The notes: generated from the sequence alone by a model not told the origin. DNA of 8,115 nt from Desulfurellales bacterium (GCA_027064405.1 JAMOPP010000163.1:1-8115); one strand, 5' to 3'; positions 1 through 7,183 are shown, counted from the first letter of the stretch. A program made the numbers and translations.

Positions 1-846
1 AACCCTTTCTTGGGTTACCTTTATATTCAATTTATCCGCTAACTCAATAATTGACTCAGAGGTGATAGAACGAAGAAGCGAATCCGTAAATGTCGGTATT
101 ACAACAGTGCCGTTCTTGTCTATATGGAAGTGGTTCATAGCACCTGCTTCTTCTATGTATTTATTTGATGAGTCAAGGTATAAAACCTGACTTGCGCCAA
201 AGCGTTTTGCATATTCGCCTGCCCTTAATGATGCCGCATAGTTGCCTGACGCTTTTGCATTCCCTGTTCCGCCCGATACGGCTCTGTGAAATTTTTCTGT
301 TATTAAAAGTCTTATGGGCTTGCTAAATCCTGCAGGATAGTATGGTCCGCTTGGAGATAGAATAACCATAAATTTATATGTTTCACTTGGGTGAACACCG
401 AGAGAATCCTGAGTTGCGAAAATAAAAGGTCTTACATACAGCGAGGCACCTTCCTGTTGCGGAAACCACAATCTGTCAACATCTATCAACGAATGGATAG
501 CCTCTATCTGAATTTCTTCAGGTATTTTAGGTATGCACAATATTTCTGCCGACACATTCATTCTTTTGGCATTTTTATCAATTCTAAATGTGTAAATCTC
601 ACCGTCCTTGTGTTGAAAAGCCTTTGCACCTTCAAAAATAGACTGACCGTAATGGAGAGAAACGGCTCCGGGCGCTATAGAGATATCGCCATACGGTAAT
701 ATTTGGGCATTTTGCCACTCTCCGTCTTTGTAATCCATTACAAACATATGGTCTGTTCTTAAAACACCGAAAGGAAGAGGCTTGTCTGGCTTAAATTCCT
801 CCATTCTTCTTTGGCTTTTCTCTTTTAAGTTATATTTTATATCCAT
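1..846 (-). CDS. ilvE: Branched-chain amino acid aminotransferase, 3' end cut by window edge
   Basis: PLP-dependent class IV aminotransferase that interconverts leucine, isoleucine or valine with their 2-oxo acids using 2-oxoglutarate/glutamate, in the cytoplasm. My own translation of the minus strand gives 282 codons with no stop, running off position 1. The N-terminal half carries the class IV signature YGQSIFEGAKAF (66-77) and VRPFIFAT (138-145). The PLP lysine is expected at K198 in GGTGNAKASGNYAASL (192-207). The cofactor-side motif EEAGAMNHF (232-240) follows, then LLRSIT (257-262). The long N-terminal arm and these motifs fit the larger, eukaryote-like type II BCAT group, usually about 350 residues, so about 70 residues are missing beyond the edge. 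The ATG at 846 is preceded by a perfect AAGGAGGT. It lies 47 bases downstream of the mogA stop and is probably co-transcribed with hisF and mogA. Substrate range cannot be read from the sequence. Confidence 0.93.
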   Translation of the reverse strand, partial: MDIKYNLKEKSQRRMEEFKPDKPLPFGVLRTDHMFVMDYKDGEWQNAQILPYGDISIAPGAVSLHYGQSIFEGAKAFQHKDGEIYTFRIDKNAKRMNVSAEILCIPKIPEEIQIEAIHSLIDVDRLWFPQQEGASLYVRPFIFATQDSLGVHPSETYKFMVILSPSGPYYPAGFSKPIRLLITEKFHRAVSGGTGNAKASGNYAASLRAGEYAKRFGASQVLYLDSSNKYIEEAGAMNHFHIDKNGTVVIPTFTDSLLRSITSESIIELADKLNIKVTQERV

Positions 847-854
847 CTTAAATA

Positions 855-862
855 ACCTCCTT
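855..862 (-). promoter_or_regulatory. Strong ribosome binding site of ilvE
   Basis: On the minus strand this reads AAGGAGGT, fully complementary to the 16S rRNA 3' end, 8 bases upstream of the ATG at 846. It settles the start of ilvE. The preceding bases form a small inverted repeat (TTGAA-TTCT-TTCAA) that abuts and partly overlaps this site. It is too short and AT-rich to claim as a regulator. Confidence 0.8.
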
Positions 863-893
863 GAAAGAATTCAATATATTACTTTGTAAAGAA

Positions 894-1385
894 CTATGTA
901 GCGCAGGGTGTAGTGTCTCCCTGTAATTTGTCCACTGCATGGGGAATAACGCTGAGTATATACTCTAAATCCTCCCTGACCGCCTTTGGAGAGCCGGGAA
1001 GATTTATAATGAGTTTATGATTTCTAACACCTGCAACCATTCTTGACAACATAGCCCTTTTTGTAGAGTTTAAAGCGTTGTATAGTATTGCCTGCGGTAT
1101 GGCAGGTATCTCGTATTCTAAAATTTCTTTTGTTGCTGAAGGTGTAACATCCCTCTCAAAAAGTCCCGTGCCACCGCTTGTTAGAATAACATCGACAGCT
1201 TGAGATGAGAAAAAAATCAGTTTCTCTTTTATCAACTCAGAATCATCCGGTATTATTTCATAAAAATCAAGTGAACCGCCAATATTTTTTATTAATTCCT
1301 CAACAATCGGTTTAATTTTATCACTTGAGGGATTTTTTGACCTCGAATCGCTTAAAACCAGAAGCGCAAATTTATATTCTGACAT
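894..1385 (-). CDS. mogA: Molybdopterin adenylyltransferase, MogA/MoaB family
   Basis: Single-domain MoCF-fold protein of 163 residues. The family activates molybdopterin by adenylylation (MPT + ATP to MPT-AMP + PPi) before MoeA inserts molybdenum. The motifs are clear: an N-terminal strand FALLVLSDSRS (6-16), IIPDD (44-48), the substrate loop SGGTG (70-74), RDVTPSAT (78-85) containing the conserved acidic residue D79, and LPGSPKAV (129-136) near the C-terminus. The length matches short MoaB/MogA proteins (about 160-195 residues). The sequence alone does not decide between a true MogA and a MoaB paralogue, which in E. coli is inactive. The ATG lies inside the 3' end of hisF (14-base overlap), and its Shine-Dalgarno GAGGGAG, just upstream, is also within hisF coding sequence, so translation is probably coupled. 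It implies a molybdo- or tungsto-enzyme in the organism. No other molybdenum cofactor gene is visible here. Confidence 0.9.
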   Translation of the reverse strand: MSEYKFALLVLSDSRSKNPSSDKIKPIVEELIKNIGGSLDFYEIIPDDSELIKEKLIFFSSQAVDVILTSGGTGLFERDVTPSATKEILEYEIPAIPQAILYNALNSTKRAMLSRMVAGVRNHKLIINLPGSPKAVREDLEYILSVIPHAVDKLQGDTTPCAT

Positions 1386-2124
1386 TTACTCCCTCTTTTT
1401 TAAGGTATTTTTTTGTTTCTTCTATTGTATATTCGCCGAAATGAAAAATTGATGCTGCAAGTGCCGCATCTGCCCCAACTGCAAAAACATCCTTCATATG
1501 CTTAGGGGCACCTGCACCTCCTGATGCAATAATAGGTATATTTACGCTTTCCGATATCAGTTGTGTAATCTCAAGATCGTATCCGTTTTTTGTTCCGTCA
1601 GCGTCCATACTTGTTAAAAGTATTTCACCTGCGCCTCTTTTCTCAATCTCTTTTGCCCATTCTACTGCCTCAAAACGGGTTTCTTCCCGTCCACCCTTTA
1701 TAAAAACCTTAAATCCGTCTTTTGTTTTTTTAACATCCATTGCAACAACGATGCATTGGCTTCCGAATATTTCAGCTGTTTTATTTATCAAAGAAGGGTC
1801 ATTAACAGCAGCAGAATTTATAGAAACCTTATCGGCGCCGGCTTTGAGTAAATCCCGCACATCACCTATACTTTTTATACCACCGCCGACGGCGAGGGGC
1901 ATAAAAATATTTTCAGCCGTTTTTTCCACAACGCCTATGATAGTTTTTCTTTTTTCATAGCTTGCCGTAATATCAAGAAAAACAAGTTCATCGGCTCCTT
2001 GCTTATCATAGATAATTGCCTGCTCAACCGGGTCGCCTGCATATTGTAAATTTACAAAATTAATACCTTTTACGACCTGTCCGTCTTTAACATCAAGGCA
2101 GGGTATAATTCTTTTTGTCAGCAT
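1372..2124 (-). CDS. hisF: Imidazole glycerol phosphate synthase, cyclase subunit HisF
   Basis: Cytoplasmic (beta/alpha)8-barrel cyclase. With ammonia from the glutaminase HisH it converts PRFAR to imidazole glycerol phosphate and AICAR, linking histidine and purine synthesis. The 250-residue protein is full length for the family (about 250-255). The two catalytic aspartates are at the canonical positions, D11 in CLDV and D130 in VAMDVKK. The phosphate-binding loops are present: AVGGGI (78-83), SMDADGTKNGYD (172-183), ASGGAGAP (200-207) and AASIFHFGE (223-231). The ATG at 2124 is preceded by AGAGGAGG. The gene begins about 56 bases downstream of the predicted start of the housekeeping promoter at 2187-2214. 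hisH, hisA and hisI are not adjacent on either side, so the histidine genes appear to be dispersed. The 3' end overlaps mogA by 14 bases. Confidence 0.97.
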   Translation of the reverse strand: MLTKRIIPCLDVKDGQVVKGINFVNLQYAGDPVEQAIIYDKQGADELVFLDITASYEKRKTIIGVVEKTAENIFMPLAVGGGIKSIGDVRDLLKAGADKVSINSAAVNDPSLINKTAEIFGSQCIVVAMDVKKTKDGFKVFIKGGREETRFEAVEWAKEIEKRGAGEILLTSMDADGTKNGYDLEITQLISESVNIPIIASGGAGAPKHMKDVFAVGADAALAASIFHFGEYTIEETKKYLKKEGVNVRI

Positions 2125-2128
2125 TCAT

Positions 2129-2136
2129 CCTCCTCT
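2129..2136 (-). promoter_or_regulatory. Ribosome binding site of hisF
   Basis: Minus strand AGAGGAGG, 4 bases from the ATG at 2124 when counted from the last G; using the first AGGAG register gives a more usual spacing of about 7. A second ATG four bases upstream (2126-2128) is out of frame with HisF. The chosen start gives MLTKRIIPCLDV, the normal HisF N-terminus. Confidence 0.65.
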
Positions 2137-2186
2137 TATCTGCAATTGCCTTTTCAAAAAAACAGACATCAGAATTACGGTTAAAA

Positions 2187-2214
2187 ATTATAGTATTTTA
2201 AAAAACCGAATCAA
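2187..2214 (-). promoter_or_regulatory. Predicted sigma-70 promoter of hisF-mogA-ilvE
   Basis: On the minus strand TTGATT (2209-2214) and TATAAT (2187-2192) are separated by 16 bases. The -10 box is a perfect consensus and the -35 differs by two bases (TTGACA). Transcription would begin near 2180 and give a leader of about 56 bases before hisF. The position, in the only sizeable gap between the flagellar and metabolic genes and pointing at hisF, supports it. The surroundings are AT-rich, so chance matches to -10 boxes are easier here. I saw no riboswitch or his-type attenuator in the leader. Confidence 0.65.
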
Positions 2215-2248
2215 GCTTTTTTTATGATTTTTATTTAATAGGATAATA

Positions 2249-2263
2249 AACAATGAAATTGTT
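2249..2263 (-). terminator. Possible weak terminator hairpin downstream of flgL
   Basis: A perfect 6-base inverted repeat with a 3-base loop (AACAAT-TTC-ATTGTT on the minus strand), about 20 bases past the flgL stop, followed by T/A-rich sequence without a clean U tract. The stem is almost all A-T pairs and so of low stability. It is the best hairpin I see between flgL and hisF. I would not rely on it as an efficient terminator, and flagellar transcripts may read through into hisF. Confidence 0.25.
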
Positions 2264-2282
2264 ATGAGATATCGTTGAATAT

Positions 2283-4694
2283 TTATAGATAATCGAAAAG
2301 ACTGTGAGCCGTGAGCTTTGCTCCAATATTTAGTGTTGCCTGCATTACAACCTGGTTTCTCTGATATTCCGAGAATACCTCAGCCATATTTGCATCTTCC
2401 AAATCGGAAATCGTCTTTAAATTTGATATCTTTGTTGTGGTTATCCTGCTTTTTGCAAGTTGAAACCGTTTTGTTCTTGCACCTACTATTGCCCTTGATG
2501 ATAAAATTTGACTAAGCATCTTTTCTGACTTTCCTATCGAATCTTCAATAGCGTTACTTAACTTAAAAGAAAAACTGTCACCTTGAGCAAACGACGGAGT
2601 TAAAGAGGCTGTTTGACTTAGATTTAGCGTAACTCCGGCAGTTCCGTTAACGCCCTCCGCATTGAAATTATTTTCAGCGCCCTTGGATTCTATAACTATT
2701 TTGCTTAAGTCATGCTGCTGAGGTGCATTGTAGATAATTTTACCGTCATTATCGGTTACTTTTATATCGTATTTTCCGCCGTTATTTTTTATCTCTATAT
2801 TTGCAACGGTATTTCTTAAACTGTCCTGAACCGTTAATTTTGACTCGGCACCTGCTTGCGATAAATCGTTAGAGCCTTCAACAACCTTTACGCTCCATAT
2901 ATCATTATTGCCACCGAAATATTTTCCGGAAACAGTCGGAGTAAGCGTAGTTCCTTCACTCCAGTTTGTAGGGGTTCCAATTTGGTTAAAGGCATCGGGA
3001 TTTTTCAAGGCACTGCTTGCATTTTCAAGTTCTTTAAAAACATCTACTCCGTGCCCGTATGTTTTTGTATTAAAAACACCAAAAATATTGGGTTTAGGGT
3101 TGTCGGATGCATCGGTAATATTAAATTCAAGGTTGAATTTACTATCTGAGGGTCTTTTATCGACAAAATTCAAACGACCGTCTTTAACATATGTATCAAC
3201 AACATCTTTAAATCCGCCACTTCCGCACTTGCTCGTTTCGTAAAAAACACCCAAAACAGGAGAATTATTATCGTGTGTCTGAGCATTAACCCTTAAGCTG
3301 CTTTTGCCGGGCGTTGAATCCGTCAAATCTATTATTCCGTGTTTAACTTGAGCTGTAACACCAAAATTGTTAGATATGAAAGATGCCAAATCTCCAAGCG
3401 TTGCAGCAGCTGAATTTGTAAAAGTGGCGTTTACAGCAGTGCTTGCGTGTGTAGCTCCTGAAAAATCTATGTTTGATGTTATGCCAAGACTACTCAATTT
3501 AGTACTCGCTGTAGCAAATTTATCTTCGGGCAATGTAAACACCCTGTTATTTTCAAGAACTTCAGTGGAATCAAGTGCAGTTACAGCCTTGGTAAAACTT
3601 GCAAGCGTCATACCTGAGGTTACGCTAATTGCACCTTTTACAAGGTTGCCGTTATGGTCATTTCCGTTTATTTCTATCTTATCACCTGTTTCCAATTTAA
3701 CGCTCTGCAAGGATTCGGTAAGCATCATATCTGTCAATTTTGTTTCCTTTGTTGCCGCACCCTGTGTATTTTTATCAATTAAATAGTTGTTATTTTCAAG
3801 CGTTTGATTTGTGGGTTTATAAATGCTTTTGGCAGTTACATTGACGGGGCTTGATAATTTATCGGAATATTCAACATTCCTCTCTCCGTCATCACCAAAA
3901 TAAAGGTTATTACCGCCTGCCGTGTAGGATATTTTAACATCTGCAGATGAATTTATATCGGCTTCACTTAGCTTAATTTTTATGCCTCGTCCCGTGTCAA
4001 TCCATTGGTTTGCCTTATCGGATATATCAATCTGTGTTGCAAGGCTATTGCCGCCTACATTTGATTCGTCACTTCCGTTAGCATCTATGGGTACAATATT
4101 ACCGCTTGAATCGACTATAGAAAGCGTCTTGTTGTTTATTTTTATTGTGTAATCGCCACTGTCAAACGAATTTATATCTTTATAATTGTCGGCTACCGCT
4201 GTCTCTGTAGTCGTTTTGTCTTTATCCGTTATAGCTACTTCAGCCACTTTATTCTGGATGGGCGGCGTATCCGTTTTGTATCCTGAAAATATATATTTTC
4301 CCTGGAAAACAGTGTTTGCCGAATTTTTAATCTCTTCTTTTATAGCATCCAACTCCTGAGATATGGCAGTTGAACTTGCCTCGTCATTATTGGTTGAATT
4401 AGCTCCCTTGATAAGAAGTGCTCCTGCCTGCTGTATCAGATTGTCCACATTTGCAAGGGTTGTGTCTTCAGCGTCAAATACGGCATTTGCAGAATTGATA
4501 TTTGTTGTGTACTGCTCAAACCTGCTATTTATGTCCTTTAGAGATAGGGCTTTAGATAAAGCTATCGGGTCGCTTGATAAATCGGTTAATCTCTTGCCAC
4601 TTGCCATTTTTTCATTATTCTTATACGAGCGCTCGTTCACTTTATTGACATTGTATAGAAAATTGTTAAATAAAATATTATCGGTTACCCTCAT
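2283..4694 (-). CDS. flgL: Flagellar hook-filament junction protein FlgL (HAP3), unusually long
   Basis: Axial flagellar protein that sits between FlgK and the filament; exported by the flagellar type III system with FlgN as expected chaperone. At 803 residues it is far longer than enteric FlgL (about 300), although long FlgL proteins are known in Campylobacter and Helicobacter. The conserved ends are intact: MRVTDNILFNNFL (1-13), SDPIALSKALSL (41-52) and a helical D0/D1 region to about 146, then at the C-terminus IGKSEKMLSQILSSRAIVGAR (720-740) and SDLEDANMAEVFSEYQRNQ (763-781). Residues about 150-715 are a variable, beta-rich, Asn/Thr/Ser/Gly-rich surface region. It includes two hook-IN-like stretches (about 335-375 and 430-470), a helix VDVFKELENASSALKN (550-565) that normally lies close to the C-terminal D1, and a further module (about 585-712) ending GDSFSFKL. 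C490 is the only cysteine. The start overlaps the flgK stop by 4 bases (ATGA), and the weak upstream AGGT suggests translational coupling. Confidence 0.93.
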   Translation of the reverse strand: MRVTDNILFNNFLYNVNKVNERSYKNNEKMASGKRLTDLSSDPIALSKALSLKDINSRFEQYTTNINSANAVFDAEDTTLANVDNLIQQAGALLIKGANSTNNDEASSTAISQELDAIKEEIKNSANTVFQGKYIFSGYKTDTPPIQNKVAEVAITDKDKTTTETAVADNYKDINSFDSGDYTIKINNKTLSIVDSSGNIVPIDANGSDESNVGGNSLATQIDISDKANQWIDTGRGIKIKLSEADINSSADVKISYTAGGNNLYFGDDGERNVEYSDKLSSPVNVTAKSIYKPTNQTLENNNYLIDKNTQGAATKETKLTDMMLTESLQSVKLETGDKIEINGNDHNGNLVKGAISVTSGMTLASFTKAVTALDSTEVLENNRVFTLPEDKFATASTKLSSLGITSNIDFSGATHASTAVNATFTNSAAATLGDLASFISNNFGVTAQVKHGIIDLTDSTPGKSSLRVNAQTHDNNSPVLGVFYETSKCGSGGFKDVVDTYVKDGRLNFVDKRPSDSKFNLEFNITDASDNPKPNIFGVFNTKTYGHGVDVFKELENASSALKNPDAFNQIGTPTNWSEGTTLTPTVSGKYFGGNNDIWSVKVVEGSNDLSQAGAESKLTVQDSLRNTVANIEIKNNGGKYDIKVTDNDGKIIYNAPQQHDLSKIVIESKGAENNFNAEGVNGTAGVTLNLSQTASLTPSFAQGDSFSFKLSNAIEDSIGKSEKMLSQILSSRAIVGARTKRFQLAKSRITTTKISNLKTISDLEDANMAEVFSEYQRNQVVMQATLNIGAKLTAHSLFDYL

Positions 4695-6418
4695 TTTATC
4701 ATACCTATAAGAGTTTGAGTCATTTCGTCAATTACCGATATAAATTTTGCACTTGCCTGATACGCCCTTTGATATTTAATTAAATTAGACGCCTCTTCAT
4801 CAAGTGAAACACCCTCAATTGACTGCTGGTCGGTTTTCAGCTGTTGAACTATAGCATTTTTTGCGGTAAGCGTATCCGCATATCTTTGCTGAGTAGAACC
4901 TATTTTACCCAAAAAAGCATTGTAGTACTCGTCAATACTCTGAGTGTTATTTTCCATAGTTTTTGTTAATTGGATTTGAGCTATACTCTCCGCACTTGAG
5001 CCGTCTCCGGGCTGAAGCGTTTTGCCCGCTGCTATCTTGCTCGGGTCATTTTTCATAACAGCGTTAAGTTTTATATCCTTAGCGTTATGTCCGTCAAAAA
5101 ATGTATTAATTCCGGCTGCCGATAAAAATCCCGATGTATCATCCGTAAATGAGAATTTATAACCCTCTTGCGATTTAATTTGTATATTACCCTGATTGAT
5201 ACTTGAGACACTCATAGAGGCATATCCGCTCAAGGCTGAGTTGAATTTATTTTTTAAACTATCAAGTGTATCATCTGCATTCACAGCAATTGTAAAATCA
5301 CCGACACTGTTTCCATCTTTATCTGTAATTTTCAATTTAAAAGCACCGGTTTTAACATCACTATCAAATCCCGTTGCCTCTTTTGAGCTTAAAATTACAC
5401 TCGTATCTTTAATAGAGGAGGTTCCCGCAACTTGTGTATATGCCGTTAAGCCCGTACTTGCAGAATGAACCTTATTTACACTCTGTATAAGGGTTTGAGC
5501 TATATCGTTTAAATCGTCCTGATATGAATCTATAACATTGTCCCTTGCATTTATCTCTGCACCAAGTTCGCCTTTTGTTATTTTTTTTGTTATATCGGTT
5601 CTTGTTCCGTCCTGATTCAAGAAATAGACACTGTTATACTGCTTTCCATTTAATTTTTGAGCTGAAATTTCATTGTATGTAATTCCCGAAACTATAGGTT
5701 TTCCGCCAAGCAGTATTGTCATTTCGGGTTTTGTGTTCTGATCGTAGGAGCCCTCCATAACCGTTATGTTCGATAATTTATTTAATTGGTCAATAAGAAC
5801 GCTTCTTGTGTCACGAAGACTATTTGCATGATCTTTATCCCCAAGCTCGCCTTTACTTATTTCATAATTTAACTCGGCAATCCTTTTGGATAAGCTATTT
5901 ATTTCTTGTGCCGTTGTACCCATCTGATTATCAAGGCCCTTTTTTACATCCTCCAAAGAACTGTAAACACTATTTATGTTGCTGCTAAGCGTCTGCCCCT
6001 TTTCTAAAACCTGCTGTCTCGCAGTTTCCAAATCAGGATTTAGAGCAAGGGCATGCCACGAATTAAAAAAATCTTCAAGAGACTGTTTTAAACCTACTCC
6101 GTTTTCTTCATTAAAGATATTGCCTATTTCACCAAGTGTTGAGCTCATTTTCTCATAAAATGCCTGGTCATTATACGCCAGCCTAACCCTTTTATCTATA
6201 AGGCTGTCTCTTGCGCTTGTTATTTCCGAGACTTCAGAACCTGTGCCAAATGTCCCGGGCTGCGTAAACATTGGTGTGGAACTTACAACTTCGACTCTCT
6301 CTCTTGAGTAACCCGGCGTATTGACATTAGAAACATTATTGCCTGCAACATTCATCGACATCTGATTTGTGTATAATCCGCTTTTTCCTATATTTAAACC
6401 GTCAAAAATAGTAGGCAT
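4691..6418 (-). CDS. flgK: Flagellar hook-associated protein FlgK (HAP1)
   Basis: First hook-filament junction protein, assembled on the hook tip before FlgL and exported through the flagellar type III system. The 575-residue length is in the normal range (about 450-650). The N-terminus has the rod/hook/HAP signature: IGKSGLYTNQMSMNVAGNNVSN (10-31, quoted here only in outline), then TPGYSRERVEV (34-44). The C-terminus has EEASNLIKYQRAYQASAKFI (541-560) and VIDEMTQTLIGM (562-573), the D0 helix. Residues about 140-190 are coiled-coil-like. Residues about 335-440 hold an extra beta-rich module with the pattern TLDSLKNKFNSALSGYASMSV (384-404 in part), resembling a hook-IN segment, leading into the usual GINTFFDGHNAKDIKLN (436-452). 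No cysteine is present. The ATG overlaps the flgN stop by one base (TAATG) and has GAGGG upstream. The 3' end overlaps flgL. Confidence 0.95.
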   Translation of the reverse strand: MPTIFDGLNIGKSGLYTNQMSMNVAGNNVSNVNTPGYSRERVEVVSSTPMFTQPGTFGTGSEVSEITSARDSLIDKRVRLAYNDQAFYEKMSSTLGEIGNIFNEENGVGLKQSLEDFFNSWHALALNPDLETARQQVLEKGQTLSSNINSVYSSLEDVKKGLDNQMGTTAQEINSLSKRIAELNYEISKGELGDKDHANSLRDTRSVLIDQLNKLSNITVMEGSYDQNTKPEMTILLGGKPIVSGITYNEISAQKLNGKQYNSVYFLNQDGTRTDITKKITKGELGAEINARDNVIDSYQDDLNDIAQTLIQSVNKVHSASTGLTAYTQVAGTSSIKDTSVILSSKEATGFDSDVKTGAFKLKITDKDGNSVGDFTIAVNADDTLDSLKNKFNSALSGYASMSVSSINQGNIQIKSQEGYKFSFTDDTSGFLSAAGINTFFDGHNAKDIKLNAVMKNDPSKIAAGKTLQPGDGSSAESIAQIQLTKTMENNTQSIDEYYNAFLGKIGSTQQRYADTLTAKNAIVQQLKTDQQSIEGVSLDEEASNLIKYQRAYQASAKFISVIDEMTQTLIGMIK

Positions 6419-6891
6419 TAAACCCTCACGCTCACAGCTTTATTAATATGATTAACACTCATTTCTGCGTCTTTATTGTAACGCTGAGATTTTTTATCCA
6501 AAATAGTTGAATATAAATCCATAATATTGTTATAAAATGAAATATTTTCCTCTACTATCATCTTGTTTATCTCTTTATCCCTTTCAAATTGGCTAACCAA
6601 AGTCTGCAACTTTCCGTTTAAAATTCTTAAATCGTCAACATCTTCATTTTTGCTTGCAAGAAAAAGAAATTCACTTACATTTTCCGCATTCGCATCCTGA
6701 AGGATATTTTTTAAACTTGTTTTATGCTCCTGTATTTTTAAGCTCAAATACTGCTCAATCTCTATAGTTCTTATCATATTTTCAGTATCCATATTTACAA
6801 GACTCTCTCTCTCCTGCATATTAGCTGATAAAAGTTTTTCATATATATCAACAAGCGACGAAAGAACACCTTTTAGCTTTCCGCTACTCAT
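6418..6891 (-). CDS. flgN: Flagellar export chaperone FlgN
   Basis: Small cytoplasmic chaperone of 157 residues that binds the C-terminal D0 helices of FlgK and FlgL and delivers them to the export gate. The protein is predicted almost entirely alpha-helical, with heptad-like stretches at about 5-70 and 85-135. INKMIVEENISFYNNIMDLY (108-127) matches the family's Asn-containing C-terminal helix. FlgN sequences are poorly conserved, so position directly between flgM and flgK contributes strongly to the call. The ATG lies inside the last codons of flgM (8-base overlap), and AAAGGAG within flgM, 7 bases upstream, acts as its ribosome binding site. It ends one base into flgK, a sensible arrangement for making the chaperone together with its clients. 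Confidence 0.87.
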   Translation of the reverse strand: MSSGKLKGVLSSLVDIYEKLLSANMQERESLVNMDTENMIRTIEIEQYLSLKIQEHKTSLKNILQDANAENVSEFLFLASKNEDVDDLRILNGKLQTLVSQFERDKEINKMIVEENISFYNNIMDLYSTILDKKSQRYNKDAEMSVNHINKAVSVRV

Positions 6892-7183
6892 CCTTCCACT
6901 CCTTTAGTATGGAATTTGCAATTTCGTCCATATGCGGTTTGTATGTATTGTTTGCAATTTGCATCTTAACCTCTTTTATTCTGTCACTCCTGTCTGAATC
7001 TTCTCCCTTTAGCTCCATCAGAATCTTTGCACCCTGTGAAATTTCAACCTTATCCTCTAAATTTTCATTATCACTGCTTTCTGTCTTTTCATCTCTTTTT
7101 ATAGGAGTTTTGTTTGCATTTTCTATTTTTGTATTCCTTGTGTACTTGCTTAGCACATCTCCAATAAAATTGTCAATTTTCAT
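6884..7183 (-). CDS. flgM: Anti-sigma-28 factor FlgM
   Basis: Negative regulator that holds FliA (sigma-28) inactive in the cytoplasm until the hook is finished and FlgM is secreted, releasing late gene expression. The 99-residue length is typical. The first 43 residues are polar, low in hydrophobics and probably disordered, as known for the secreted N-terminal half. The sigma-binding half is recognisable as EDKVEISQGAKILMELK (43-59) and RIKEVKMQIANNTYKPHMDE (68-87), followed by IANSILKEW (88-96). This is the family pattern of basic helix, 'I..G/N.Y.p' turn and a final amphipathic helix. The ATG at 7183 follows AGAGGTG (7188-7194). Upstream is a predicted sigma-28 promoter, so FlgM would repress its own late transcription. 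The 3' end overlaps flgN by 8 bases. Confidence 0.92.
   Translation of the reverse strand: MKIDNFIGDVLSKYTRNTKIENANKTPIKRDEKTESSDNENLEDKVEISQGAKILMELKGEDSDRSDRIKEVKMQIANNTYKPHMDEIANSILKEWKDE

Noticed and set aside
391..699. Plus-strand open frame of 102 codons
   Set aside because: It lies entirely antisense to the ilvE reading frame, which has clear aminotransferase motifs; the translation shows no recognisable family and no convincing ribosome binding site.
867..893. Possible separate promoter in the mogA-ilvE gap (TATATT)
   Set aside because: No acceptable -35 box lies 16-18 bases upstream; the 47-base gap is better explained as an intra-operon spacer.
2196..2223. A-tract/T-tract inverted repeat as a terminator (AAAAAA...TTTTTT)
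   Set aside because: The stem is only A-T pairs with a central mismatch and overlaps the -35 box of the hisF promoter; a chance product of AT-rich sequence is more likely.
2908..3786. Plus-strand open frames (111 and 139 codons) opposite flgL
   Set aside because: Hydrophobic-looking shadows of the Ser/Thr/Asn-rich flgL codons; no homology recognised and no upstream signals.
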